In this document: positions 1-11,580 of the stretch, piece by piece | Layout: each line of letters opens with the position of its first letter | How positions within the stretch are numbered: position 1 is the first letter of the stretch | NCBI GenBank assembly: GCA_025890175.1 | Contig: JANPYM010000001.1 | Coordinates: forward strand, 4,970,378-5,034,377 | Length of the DNA: 64,000 nt | DNA from: Ciborinia camelliae | Lineage: Eukaryota; Ascomycota; Leotiomycetes; Helotiales; Sclerotiniaceae | Direction: 5' to 3' | Made by a program: the position numbers and the translations under genes | Notes under the pieces: model-generated | Seen by the model: the letters and a program-made list of their open reading frames with translations, nothing else | The model's database searches: none | What the model was told of the DNA's origin: nothing

Positions 1-882
1 AATACGTCTGCTACTTTCTGATATGCAGTCATGAAAGCGTCTGACTTCATTCTGACGAGAGAAATTCGAGATTGGAGTCAAGATGAAAGTGATAATGGAA
101 TGGTACTTCAAGATTCTCTTTCAAGCTTATCAATCAATATATAATAAGTAGAAGATCAATACATCAGTAAAGAGAGACGCCTTAGCAAAACTAAAAGTAC
201 AAGAAGATGAGATCGAAGTTGTCGGGAAAACAAGAGTGAAGAAGTTAACCAAGACTGAGGATTTTGATTTGGAAGTTACCACCTGCAGCACGTGCTTGAA
301 TATTCGAAGGTGAAGATGAATACTTTGACAACCACTGACACCTGAGCACATCTCTCAAAAATCCACCACAAGAACTCTTTCTTCACTTAACCCACTTTCG
401 ATACCTTCAATAAAGATCAGCATTTATCCCCAAGCTATTCGAGAACAGCCTCAATGTGTAAGTTCAAACAAGCTGGGCTTTCATTCGCATCGAACGTTAT
501 GGGGTTCATCCACCAATGCTGCGCATAATATATCAAAAAAGAATAAACTCAAAAGTCCTTGATGTTAAGATTCTTTTATATATTCGAGTCCTTGTTCCAT
601 ATTCTTCAAATATTGGGTCGTTACTGTATAAATTGCTTTCGAACTTCCATCTCTGCTCACCCAACTTTGATTACGGCGAATAGGTCACTGCAGCATCAAT
701 CTTAGCATTAAACTGGAGACTTGGCTATGCTATCTGACTGTTGGGCTGTGGCTGTGTGGTCTCGACAGGATCTCCACGAAGACAAGAATGCCCTGTTTAT
801 CGTTACAAGTTTAGTAAATATTTGACCAGACAGGAGGTACGTAGTAGGGAAATTCGTCATTCATGCAGTCGACTAGCTGTTG
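1..882. other. Intergenic, no gene recognised
   Basis: AT-rich sequence with only short open frames (longest about 73 codons) that have no recognisable motif or fungal splice pattern. It lies downstream of the broken HET gene. I see no RNA gene or repeat in it. Confidence 0.5.
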
Positions 883-2446
883 TTAAATGAGGGTGATGAT
901 ATACGTTTGTTTTCCATCTTCATCAATCCCGCATACTTCTTCATATAACGATAACTCATCCTCTTTTAAAGGCCCGGCTTTATTTCGCACATTTCCCAAA
1001 ACTTGTTGATTACAATCGTCGTTATGATATGCTCCTACACGAGTGAAGATTCCTTTCCTACCGGGGACAGGAACTACTATTAGTCCCACTTCCAAATAGC
1101 GTGTTCTCAATTTGCATTCATGGTCGAACATCTTGAGCAAATATATCTTAGAATGGTTTCTTAGGTCGTCAAAATTATAGCACACGTTGCTATATTGCTT
1201 TCCGATGTATAAAATATCGGACATGTCAATTGGGCATACCCTGCTGTGAACATTATTACCACCGAGAAGCCTGACGCATTCAATACGGATAGAACCGCCT
1301 AGGCAATGACCGTATAGATCGAGTCCAGTTACTTTAATCTGGACATGAAGGATTTTGATATCACTCTCATCCCAAGAGCTAGCTCGATTGGTCAATGAAA
1401 TTTGTTTTGCTGTATCTTATAAATCCGTTCCTACTCGCCCATGACCAGCTTGGTCCCCGAAGTGGAAGTGGTCCAGTTCCATGGACATTAACTGTATCTC
1501 TTGCACGCCATAGCAGCGCGTGTGGCAAATGCTCCTTCCATATTCCTGCAATATATTGTCCGTTGTATTTGTTGGCAAAATATTTAGCAATGCCCGACAA
1601 TGCCACGAGCTTGTCACTGCTTATTGTCAACTGGCTTCTCGTATAGTCTTGGACTATCAAGGGCCAAGCAAGACTAAAGGTATGATGTCGGGTGCGTATA
1701 GGATTTTCCACAATATGTCCTGGTCTGGTTCCAAACGTCTCATAGTACAAATGAGTACCACATTCAAGTACGATCTGAGACTTTCCAAAGTGTAGTGTTC
1801 TAGGGCTTAAGAAACGTTCTTGGTAGATCCATGCTCTTTGAAACAATGGCAAATTTTGACAGGCTCGATGAAACATAGCTCCGTCTACGCAAACCCAAGC
1901 AAGCTTTGAATTCTCTTCGTTGGACTCATTGGCTCCAAAGCCGTTTTGTTTCTCAACAGGGGTCATTAAATTGACCGCTCGGACAATATTTGGGTCCCTG
2001 TTGAAGAATAATCCGTCGTTGCCATCTCGTGCTCCAGTGGCGGCTATGTTGAGGCTAGAACCGCCATAGACATTGGCCATAAGAGCAGACTCTTTTAGCC
2101 AGTCATCAGCATCATCTTGAATGATACATAGAGAGTCAATCCATAGGTAATAGAACCCGGATTTTAGAACCACCTTTATTGTATTCTGAAATGTTTTGGT
2201 TAGGCTGGACAATGGTATATCTTTTTGGAAACATGAGAGGTTGCTTTTGAGTAGTTTCACGAAATCGAGACTTCCCCATACACGACTGAGCGTTGCGTAT
2301 TTTACATCGGAAGGTATGTTCGAAGTACAGAGACGAACATGGTAACGATGTTTCTTTTTTAAGAAAGTAATTTCGAGCAACCGTGATGGTAAGCCTGAGG
2401 CTGATTCTATTGTCGGGTTACATCGTTCATTGTTGTCGATGCAATC
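883..2446 (-). pseudogene. HET-domain (heterokaryon incompatibility) protein, frameshifted
   Basis: HET-domain proteins act in allorecognition and programmed cell death. Reading from high to low coordinates, the frame carries ERCNP, then LPSRLLEI, then YATLSRVWG (the first HET block, usually YxALSYxWG), then LWIDSLCIIQDDADDW (second block), a conserved RAWIYQERFLSPRTLHFG segment and PSWSWAS. The frame closes at about 1379. The next frame, starting at a TTG near 1395, continues the family's C-terminal part (SSWDESDIKILHVQI ... GGSIRIE) and stops at 883. One surplus base near 1395-1402 explains the break, since the two halves fit without missing domain sequence. Upstream of ERCNP the frame meets a stop at about 2453; either an intron acceptor (CTAAAAG) or a second frameshift lies there, and no start was found. 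A sequencing error could also cause the frameshift. Confidence 0.75.
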
Positions 2447-5400
2447 GTTCTTTTAGTCTCGGACATCTGACTAGTATATCGATGAGTATGGCGTGAACAT
2501 CAACCAGGTTGCTTGAAGGGCACAGAGATGAAGAAGAGAAATTCCAGATTCTGAAGACTTCGGGGATACATGTCTCCCTGATAGTCAGATGGCAAAGTCT
2601 TCAGCTAAACGCCGGGATCTATGCCACTGTGGCATAATCTTTGCTTTCATTTTGACGGATGTACACCAATTTCATATGTACATCGATGTAATGTGGTATG
2701 AGAGATGATGATATTGGAAGAGAGGCTTAACACTACCTAATGCAGGATAACATATAGTCACGTGAACATGCCCCTGCCGACATTTCGCCGCACAGAAAAC
2801 ATCAGTGCCAATTGGAAGTTCCAAAAAAACATTCAAGCCGAAAACCCATAATGCGGGATGCAATCATGCAAGTATGTCAAGTTGAATATTCGAAAGCGAT
2901 TCATACAATAGGGGTCAAATATTGAACAATACATCTATCTCCATACCCATCGTCCTCGACGAATTCGAAGTATATACCTACCTATCCTAGCCAAATACCC
3001 AGCCCCTCACTCGAAACTCCCAAGACTATTGTCTAGCTGGAGATGAATATTGAAAAGACATTCGGTACTTACTAGGCACTTCATTGATAGAAAAGATGGA
3101 AATTAATAAATAACACCAAGCAATAACCTTACAGAGTACCATCTTGGTAATCCCTGATATGATATCAATTCATCCGTGTACACTTTTCTAAGGGTTGATC
3201 AGATCTTCAGGGTCTATATTTATATATTTTATACTTGGATTCTTTGTACTTAAAGACCGAGGATAAAAAAAATTATAATGGATGGATTTTTATTCGAAGA
3301 GGGAGGAAGGAGGAAGGGGATGGATGGATGGACGTTGAGGAGAGGATAGGTTTGAAATCGATGCGTTTATTTGTAAGTTTAAGTTGCTAGGCGGCGGGAA
3401 TTGGAGGAAGATTTAGATTACTTTTTCTACTTACCTCAATCTCCCTTCAACCTTTTGAAGTGTTTTCAACTCCTACCTACCTAGGTAGTTTTCTCTATTA
3501 ATAAAATAGTAGACAACATTTTCAATATCAAATAAATACCTACCTTACCTATCTATCTATTAACTGTAATTCATTCTGTTGTCGCAGGCGCTCTTCCACT
3601 TCGTGAAAATCTGCCAATCTATTTATTGGCCAGTGTATCGGCATCTATTACAACGGAAGGTACGGCACGATATCGGGCGAGGATATCTCGAAGATATTAG
3701 GATGGATAGGTACAGTGACAATCCGTCACGATCAATAAGTAACCGTCAGGTCCCCTTTTCCGAGCGGAATGGAAATGGAAATGTGGCCATCGGCCGAGGT
3801 TCGGGTGGATATGGATATGGATATGTTGATTCATTTTCATCTCGCTCAGCAGGGCCCAGATCTCGTTCTTCTCGCGACCAACTTCGCGTCAAAGTTAGCT
3901 TCCTGCATTCGTCTCCTGGCATCTTCCACCCCCCCCCCCCCGCTTAGAAGAATGCTCCTGCAACCTACCCCAAGGTCGGGCTTACTTTTAGAACCCATGT
4001 ATATGTCACCACCATGCTCCAGTCGTATCCAATATCTTCGGTGTGAGAATTATCTACGACGGGGTATGCTACGGGCCCCCCCGGGGTTCGCTTTATACCG
4101 TCGCGTGACAGATATACTATGATACCTGTCATTTAACCTCGCGGGGAAAGAGAAATATGCGAAATTCGGATGCGCATGCGATAATTGTATCTGCATTTTC
4201 TACCACCGGACTCGAATTCGACTCACTCCCTTGAGCTGGGGAATCGTTCGGGTTATGGTGATGTGATGGAGATTGAGATGGAGATCGAGAGTCCTGGTCC
4301 TGCGGGGTCGAAGACGAAGATGAAGATTTGTCTACGTGTATATGAATCGAATCCGACGCTTCTTACGAAGGAGTCACATTCGAGTTCGAGTTCGAGGCGG
4401 TGGTGGATTGTTGAGGGCTTGGGGAGCCTCCATACCAGAGTTCTGAACGTCCATTCTTTGAGATATGCTGGTATATTGCGTATGTATGTGTATATGTGTA
4501 TATGCGCTCGCAGAGGTGGACAATTCAGGGCTTTGAATTGATTTTTGAATGGGAATTTGGAGCATTTTTTCAAGGTTCTTGTGGTTGTATACCTATAGAT
4601 TCGAATGTTCGGGTTGATAATTGTTGGAATTGAAATTTGCTGGGTGCGAGATGATGGCGCTTTTATTAATGGTCTCTCGGGCCCGAGGTAAGTGAGGATG
4701 AGAATTGTGTCATTATTACTTCTAAGCTACTCGATGATCTGATTCGAGTTAATCGGTAGCTGCCTTGTAACTTGAACTTCACTTCCCAGAAAGAGAAGAC
4801 AGGACAGGCATATCGAGCATGAAGTAGCATTGGTCGAATTCTTAGGGGGGGGCCGTATTCCACCCATCATTCACAACCTACCTGCTCCAACCTACTCTTC
4901 TCGATCCATCACGATACCTCCTTCCACAAAACCATCCGCTTATTCTGATATAAATACATCAACATTCCACCCAAATGCTAATGCTCAATAGAGCCTCCTG
5001 CCCATCCATCTCGCGCTCTCGAATCGCAGCTTCCCAGGATGCGGTTGGTGGAACTGCAGACGATACTCCTCTTCACATTCCTCTCCTCTCGAAAAGTAAA
5101 ATACCATACGCTACCGTATAGAGATGCAGCCGCTAATCCTCCAGAAGCCATTTCTGGTGGAAAAGGATAAATCTTGCTAGGCTATCTCTTCAGGTGCATC
5201 CGGCTCTGAAAGAGTGTGGAATTAGATGGATAGTGAAGATACGGTATATACTCTTGTTCACCTTGATGGTTTTCGGGGTGTTCTTGTCTTTTTTGTCGCG
5301 GGGATTTCTTCGGCTCTGATTCTGATGCCGGATTCGGGAGATGATTGCTTCGTCCTGGTTTTGGGAGAAACTATATTGGGTCACTGAACACCTTTTCTTT

Positions 5401-5796
5401 CCTCGGTTTTCATATGTTTAAATACTCATTGTGCCCGCCATCAGTGTGCGCTGTATGTCCCACCGTTTTCATTTGGGAGGAGGTTCGTCCATTCTGGTGT
5501 TCGGATCACCTGTCTTAAGTCTGAGAAAAGTTTTGAAGAGTATCGATCAGAGTAGCTTGTTCAGAGACTTTCAAATCATATTGGTTGTCGTACTCCCAGA
5601 TGTTGTCAAGTGCTTTCTTCGCCTTTCGCTTTGTTTTAATACTTGCCCGATTAGGTCGTTTCTGTATGGGGTGGTCAACTAACTATAAGATTGGGGAATC
5701 GGTAGTGATTTCAAACACATCTAGATATCCCAATGAACTTGAACAGTAAACAAGGCTGGTGGCGAGCAATATTTCATTGTCGAATTCCGAGACGGC
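2447..5796. other. Gene-free spacer with low-complexity tracts
   Basis: About 3.3 kb without a convincing gene. It contains runs of TACC/TAGG (3473-3490), GGATGG and GATATG runs, a C-run near 3931-3941, and short open frames biased in composition. The plus-strand frames at 3579-3947 and 4185-4541 follow repeated GAAATG/GATATG/GAGATGGA words and show no domain or intron logic, so I do not call them genes. Confidence 0.5.
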
Positions 5797-7010
5797 TCAC
5801 GCGAGAGAGAAAATACGAGATCGTTTTTCCTTTTCTTTTTCTCTTTGAGCGTCGATCTTGGAGCGTAAATGGTCCTCGCGGTTCATGAGTGTTACGTCGC
5901 GCGGGAACGTCAGTGATGGTACGATTTCTTGCCTCAATTTCCTTCTTCTAAGGCGATCACTAATCCTGCTCAAAATTTCCCAAAAACACATGAGCGCCCT
6001 TTGGTATTCCGGAGGTAGCTGTCTCTCCGGGTTGATTAGTTTTGATATTTTCCTTCCAGATTCTTCAAGTTCCGAAAGTCTTCTCGCAACCTGTTCCAAA
6101 AGTATAACGCCCCATACGCATATAAAATAACATCAAGAGCTTCTCGTCCTTTTGATTGATCAAAGTCCGAGTATCTGAGAGGATCTGGAGCGATAACTCG
6201 CTCATTCAGCAGTCCTGCAAAGTAACCTGGATCTTCCCAGATATGATCTTTCGCCGCGACTTGTCTGGCATCGAGGAGGGCTTCAATTCTTTCGAAATTC
6301 AGTCGACCGGGTGGTCTATAAGGAGCTTCAAGTGCCGCAAAAGGTGGGTTCAGCCGCTGCGACGGATGTGCAGAGATAAGCTCCGGCTCTGGAAGGATTT
6401 AGAAATGACCATACTTGAATATGGGAAAGTCATGAAGAATCTCTCGACAGCAATTCAAAGGAAAAAACAAGGTGAAAGAAATACCGTGCCTTCACGATCA
6501 GTCCTGCCTGTCCGGGCGCAAAGACCTGGCCAGATTTCGGGCCATGGCAATGAAAATGGCTTCTTCTCCATAAACTCCGCATACACCCCGGAATCCGGGT
6601 TCCTGGAGACCACCGCACAATCACATGGTAGCAAGCCATCCATCACCTTCTCTTGAAGAATTCGATGCATGTTCTACCCGAAGTGCATGGCGTAGATATC
6701 TGCATGCGCAAAAAGTGTGGCAAATGCCGGCCGACCTCTGGTGTTCATGAAGAGCGGCAAGAAGATCCCCTGCATTAGGTCTTCCGAATTAATATGCGGC
6801 GTGGCGTTGGCGTGTCCATGGACTTTCCTTAAGGTATCTTCGATCGAACTCTCATAAATCCAGCTCTTACAAAACGAAGCGGATCAAGTTCCGGCGCATG
6901 GTTGAACCGGATGGCCAGAATAATCTCTTTGCGCTTCGCTTTTGATTCCTTCTCCCATCGCCTGCGGATCGTGGCTTCGTAGGCGTCGAGCTTTTCCAAG
7001 TCATCTCCAC
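5797..7010 (-). pseudogene. Decayed copy of an uncharacterised ascomycete gene family
   Basis: On the minus strand, pieces in different frames follow one another in order. They are a charged stretch with YEATIRRRWEKESKAKRKEI (about 7000-6900); a segment with HINSEDLMQG and NTRGRPAFA (about 6830-6720); ADIYAMHFG; then SGVYAEFMEKK; CCREILHDFP (about 6440); LEAPYRPPGRLNFERIEALL; DHIWEDPGYFAG; and LNPERQLPPEYQRAL-like sequence near 6030. I recognise this order from a widespread ascomycete family of unknown function, recalled from memory. At least four frame changes or stops interrupt it (near 6870, 6700, 6400 and 6100), so it cannot encode a full protein. Each piece being long and coding-like suggests small indels and nonsense changes rather than heavy repeat-induced point mutation. 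Confidence 0.65.
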
Positions 7011-7770
7011 ATGCCTATGATGTCATGGTAGGCTCTGAAACATGTGCGTGTTCCACACGCCCCCAATATTAGGTAGCTTACCTAGCTTGACTTCACTTGA
7101 AGTCGCTTCACTTACTTCAAGACTTCAAGTGAAGAAGAAACAAGAAATCAATCATGTGATCTCGCCAACCATGTCCCAGAAGCCCCAATCCCCCTTTTCA
7201 TCTTGCGATTGACATTCTATGTTTGATCTAGTATTTGACAGTGAGTAGGTCATTTGTCTATATATCGATGGGGGCTTTAGTAAGTGTCCTATTTGGTTCT
7301 AATTTATGAAAATGTGTTATATCGTAGAGTGCGGTTTTGGAGTATATTCATATTCTATTGAACTTATTGTATTGCTGGTCCAATCAATACGACGATACTT
7401 AGTCGGTGAGGAAAATGTATTTCGTGGACCCTTTGTAGTGGGAGATTTATCTGATGTTGGAAATTGGAATAGAGGAACTATGGAAGAATTATAGATGTAT
7501 TATATGTATCCTTTAGGCTTTAACTTTTGGTAAAAAGAAAGGTTATTTGACTATACTATACTAAACTACGAATATCTCTCACCCTCCCTCTATCCTCCAT
7601 CTGCAACATTCCCAAGCAACGCCAATCCATCCAACGCCAACATGAAAACCACCCCAGAAAAGTCGCACAGGAATGCAAGTTCATCCAACCCACACCAACT
7701 GCATAAACACCCCACGTTCCCCAGTAGCAAGTAGCATCACGCCAACCACTCGCTCATAAAACCTCACATG
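7011..7770. other. Intergenic region between a dead gene and the glycosyltransferase
   Basis: No gene seen. It contains the perfect 14-bp inverted repeat at 7091-7134 and otherwise AT-rich sequence. It includes the 3' flank of the minus-strand glycosyltransferase. Confidence 0.5.
7091..7134. repeat. Perfect 14-bp inverted repeat (hairpin)
   Basis: The left arm at 7091-7104 (CTTCACTTGAAGTC) is the exact reverse complement of the right arm at 7121-7134, with a 16-base loop. It lies just beyond the 5' edge of the decayed gene. Role unknown: it could be a chance AAGT-rich hairpin or a relic of a small transposon. Confidence 0.6.
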
Positions 7771-9504
7771 TCAAACAGCAAACATGACATGTCGCGGACT
7801 TTTCAAAGCCGGACTTGCCCAAGAAATATCATGACAAGTAAGCAGACCCAACAACCTAATCGCGCCATGAAGATAAACGAACAGAAATTCCGCCGGCAAC
7901 GCCCACCACATCTCACTTTTATGCTGCATGTGATAAGGCCACGACTTAGCCAAACGAGCGAAGAGAAGGGCCCAGCATAGCATGCCCCCCGCGTGATTAT
8001 CGGGGGTGTAAAACTCGGACTGGAAGAGCGCGAAGAAGAGGAGAGGATCGTACAGGATCGAGATGTTGAAGATGCCCGCGAGGAACATGGTGTAGCTGGT
8101 CCACGGGTGCCATCTCCAGCATCTCCCGTCGATGAAGATGGTTTTGAGGTTCGAGCGCCAGATGGCTCGGGACCAGAGGAGGAGTTGCTTGATGAATTTG
8201 GGCCAGCCGCCCCTGGTGCCGAGGGTCGTGTAGATCATGGCCTCGGGATTATGGTGGAAGACGGTTTTCCATCCATGGTTGGCCATGTATCTGGTGATGA
8301 AATTATCAACATCGCCTTGGATCGGACCGGCGCCCAAGAAATACTCCGATAGGAATTGTTGTCGGTATTCAAGTGATTGCACAATATCGGTTCGCACCAA
8401 TTGTGTTCTTCCAGAGATAATCCATACGCCGCCGTCGAGATTGTACGTAGCGGTGAGTTCGTAGTTGTGGCGCTCGAGGTAAATACAGGCGAAAAGATTG
8501 CGAAGGGAATCGGACACACCGTATCCTACATCGCGGTCCACACGTTTGCAAGTTCCGACGATTCCTACATTGCCGTCTTCGAATTCTGATAGAGCGCTTT
8601 GAAGGAATGTGGGAGGCCAGCGGACATGATCGTCCACGTAGGCAATGAGGTCGGTTTTGACCTCAAGGGAAGCGTTGACATATTGAGCGCGGAGGCTGGG
8701 TTGATGGACGGCTACTACTTCAATTGTTCGTCCTGGAAGACTCCGAGTTCTCATAATACCTTCGACGGATCTGCGGGCGTGTACAAGTCTGCCGGTTCCG
8801 ACGGTTGAGATAAGTATTTTGGCTGGGTGGTTTTCGAGGACAGATTCAACAGTTTGGACGAAATCACGACCAAAATCTCCGACGCTTGATATGATCACCG
8901 TGACATCGCTTGGTGCAACAGAGGGGTGTAATGCCGGGGGTCTCCATGTCGCGAGGTATTTGTAGGAAAATAAGTTGACGAAGACCTTCAAGAACTTGAA
9001 GACAAAAAGGAAGACAAAAACTGCGGACCAATGGCTGGACATGAAGAACCCGACGAGAGTAACAAGGTGTTCTCTTATAGTCCCAAGATTGCTCAAAATG
9101 AGTATGATTGCAGAGTAGATGGGAAGCCAGAAAAGAAACCTATTGAATGCGTGTATTCCTCTGCTAACTTTACTATTTGTGTAGACCATGAGTTGGATAA
9201 AACATGATAAAATCAACGAGACAGAACCAGTGGTGTGTGGTCTTTGATTGAGCAGGAGAAAGAGTAACTTAGCAAAATCTTGGGGAATCCTAAAGATAAG
9301 GTAAAGAGGTGTGAAGAAGAAGGAGAGAATTGACTGGGGCATCGAGCCTATGAGAAAGAACATTGCTTTGAAGATTGCCCATTGTGTCTTTACACCCTCC
9401 AAGAAAGTTGTCTCGAAGTAATCAATAGGTAATGAAAAGATTGAAGATGATGTTAACTTGTCAAATATTCCTCCCAACCCGCTTGTTGTGCCATTGTCAG
9501 ACAT
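7771..9504 (-). CDS. Membrane glycosyltransferase family 2 (polysaccharide synthase-like)
   Basis: Single-exon 577-aa protein starting at the ATG at 9504. Three to five hydrophobic segments occupy roughly residues 40-180, followed by a cytosolic GT-A domain. The domain begins at SDVTVIISS (about 199-207). It has the acidic pair in AYVDDHVRWP (DD at 291-292), DGGVWIISGRTQLVRT (357-372), the acceptor-base motif GDVDNF (397-402) and QLLLWSRAIWR (440-450), which corresponds to the Q-x-x-R-W product-binding helix of processive synthases. More membrane segments follow. This layout matches fungal Cps1/hyaluronan-synthase-like GT2 enzymes, which build extracellular or wall polysaccharide from UDP-sugars at the plasma membrane. 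The sugar cannot be told from sequence. The QxxRW motif is not canonical, so the product may be short or atypical. It stands alone, with no biosynthetic cluster around it. Confidence 0.88.
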   Translation of the reverse strand: MSDNGTTSGLGGIFDKLTSSSIFSLPIDYFETTFLEGVKTQWAIFKAMFFLIGSMPQSILSFFFTPLYLIFRIPQDFAKLLFLLLNQRPHTTGSVSLILSCFIQLMVYTNSKVSRGIHAFNRFLFWLPIYSAIILILSNLGTIREHLVTLVGFFMSSHWSAVFVFLFVFKFLKVFVNLFSYKYLATWRPPALHPSVAPSDVTVIISSVGDFGRDFVQTVESVLENHPAKILISTVGTGRLVHARRSVEGIMRTRSLPGRTIEVVAVHQPSLRAQYVNASLEVKTDLIAYVDDHVRWPPTFLQSALSEFEDGNVGIVGTCKRVDRDVGYGVSDSLRNLFACIYLERHNYELTATYNLDGGVWIISGRTQLVRTDIVQSLEYRQQFLSEYFLGAGPIQGDVDNFITRYMANHGWKTVFHHNPEAMIYTTLGTRGGWPKFIKQLLLWSRAIWRSNLKTIFIDGRCWRWHPWTSYTMFLAGIFNISILYDPLLFFALFQSEFYTPDNHAGGMLCWALLFARLAKSWPYHMQHKSEMWWALPAEFLFVYLHGAIRLLGLLTCHDISWASPALKSPRHVMFAV

Positions 9505-9954
9505 GATGAAGAATATCTCAGATCTTTACTCGGCAACTTATGGTATATGTTAAGCAGACTCAGTTCCTCCCTCAAGCCTTTGACTATGAAGGAGATTCAA
9601 TTGATGGCTGTAGTAAAGCTAGATGGTTTCAAGACTTTGAGGAAAGAACCAACTTGGCTATAAGCTTTCTCTGTATTCTAAAAGAGATAAAGATGAAGAA
9701 GACTACCAATTTGAAGTCCTTATAGAACCCACTTATGATGACAAGCAAGGTGAGTTCAAAGCTTAACAAAAGACTCGAATGTTTTCTCAAAGACCCAACA
9801 AGGTGAACAAATTTTGCTTTAGATTTTCTAGCAATTCCTCTTTGTTGGAGTTGATGCTTTGGATGAAAACATCAGCCCTCTTTCATTTCTCCTTAGAACC
9901 ATCTCTTCTTGTTCTTTGTGGTTGAATATTGTCGATATAAACACTCTATATCCC

Positions 9955-10045
9955 ACTGGTTAGCTTGATTAATCACCATGAGTTCCTCATATAGAACCTC
10001 TTGACTCTATAGAACTTAGCTCCTATGTCACTATAATACAATGAT
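9955..10045. repeat. Dispersed repeat fragment, copy 1 (LTR-remnant candidate)
   Basis: The segment around TAGCTTGATTAATCA, then a CATGAG, CCTCTTGA and CTATAATA order, resembles 41640-41715, where the same words occur in the same order. Two diverged copies 31 kb apart suggest an old dispersed element. The final CTATAATAC also occurs in the terminal repeats of the miniature LTR element at 14103-14432. The similarity was judged by eye. Confidence 0.35.
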
Positions 10046-10783
10046 GTTTATACCATATTTACAATAAATATTAACAGTTTCCCCCTCTGACAACCCCTTG
10101 AAACAAAGCACATTCAGTCTCAACTATATATTAAAGAACTTTGGGTTCTGGGAAAGACTTTTCTTCCCTTCAAACACAAGAAATATGGAAATCATGAATT
10201 CAACTAGCCATTCCACATCATCTCGATTTAATTGATCGAGGTTGTAGAAATCAGAAAGTAGAAACTGATTGTTGAGTATATCATTTTATTAAGATCACGT
10301 GGTAACAATGAACAAAAACTGGAAATTGTATCTATGGAGAACAGGAACAAAGAGGTGCGCGGGTCCGGATCTCGAGTGTTTAGACAATTCTATTGTGCTA
10401 TCCGAAATTGATCGAAAGGGGGGGCTACTTGCCCATTTTCCGATGCTCAGAGCACTGTGATTGGATTACCCAATACAGTGAATGAGTAGTTCTCTCAGCT
10501 CAAGCACGTGTGGAGGATATATAAGAAAAGCTCTCCCTCCTCCCTACTCATCAAGACTTTGAATAAATACCAGTACCTTTTCCATCTAATAATAACCGAG
10601 AGATCATTAACGTTGTTGTGGCTAGCAGCTTTTAATGGTTCGTTATTATGATTTGTCTTGACTTTGCAATATATTTCTCTCTCCTGGACTAAAGGAAAGG
10701 GATATGCGTATGAAAATAAAAATCACACGCCCGGGCATGAGTGAGACTATCACCCAAAACCTAAGGTTATTACAATCATTTTC

Positions 10784-10827
10784 ATATCATATGATAGGTA
10801 TTAATACCGGTATGATATTATATGAAA
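10784..10827. repeat. Imperfect palindrome, AT-rich
   Basis: The sequence runs from TCATATCATATGATAGG through TATTAATACC to GGTATGATATTATATGA, so the two halves are near reverse complements. It could fold as a hairpin, or be a terminal inverted repeat of a small decayed transposon. No matching partner was found in the window. Confidence 0.4.
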
Positions 10828-11580
10828 GATTGAATACCAGTATCACAGTCAGTATATAAAATCTCTCAAAACACCTGCAACTTCGAAGGGAGGAGGTATG
10901 TAGTGGAGAGATGGTGAAGGTGATATTAGTAATTATTTGTTATTTGATCTAGCTACCCCTCCCCCATAAAGCACAGATAAATTTAAATCTCCGATAAACC
11001 TGGAAACTTTTATTAAGGTTACACCTACAGTAACAGGGGTGGATTTATCAGGTCACATGGGGACTATACTAGCGTAGTATTAGCTTAGGACCTTGCTTAT
11101 AAGCAGTCCCAGTTTAGATCTGGAATCCACATCCCCTTCTACTGAGACTAATACATTTTCTCCTACCTAGTGCACGGTCCACCTTATAGATTTCCATCCA
11201 TTTTGAACGGTTGCCCCGTGCTTTGAACACCTGTGAACCCATGTGAGACCATAACCCCTCTCTTAGGGAGATACAAGGTGTGATATATTACCTGACCGCC
11301 TTCCTCTCAAGGTTAAATTCATACGGGCAGAATGGGTTGATTGGTGACAAGAGCAAGTCAACGGTTAAACAATATTTCATGTCATCCAAACAACCTAATA
11401 AGAGTTCACACTCCCGTCACCATCACAACTTCTTCTTTTCTCACATTGACAACAATTGCCCATTCACTCTTTTGTTACAATCATTTTTGGAGGTTTTGAG
11501 GAATATTCAATCTCAAGCCTATTTATTCACATCAAACCCTCATAGTGCAAGATCAATCAAATCACTTACATGACCACAGA

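Larger units (their letters stand above)
9505..11580. other. Intergenic, repeat remnants
   Basis: Two kilobases without a functional gene. A possible LTR-like block lies at about 10260-10640 (TATATAAG at 10518, AATAAA at 10562). A repeat related to 41640-41715 lies at about 9955-10045. An imperfect palindrome lies at 10784-10827. Short coding-like frames at 9540-9725 show no recognisable domain. Confidence 0.5.

Noticed and set aside
3579..4541. Plus-strand open frames of about 118-122 codons
   Set aside because: Composition follows GAAATG/GATATG repeats and a C-run; no domain, no intron signals, no conserved-looking segment.
7993..8808. Several plus-strand frames inside the glycosyltransferase gene
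   Set aside because: Antisense shadows of a clearly coding minus-strand gene.
11280..11573. Short plus-strand frame upstream of the F-box gene
   Set aside because: No motif, overlaps the likely 5' leader of the F-box gene, no ATG-led coding look.
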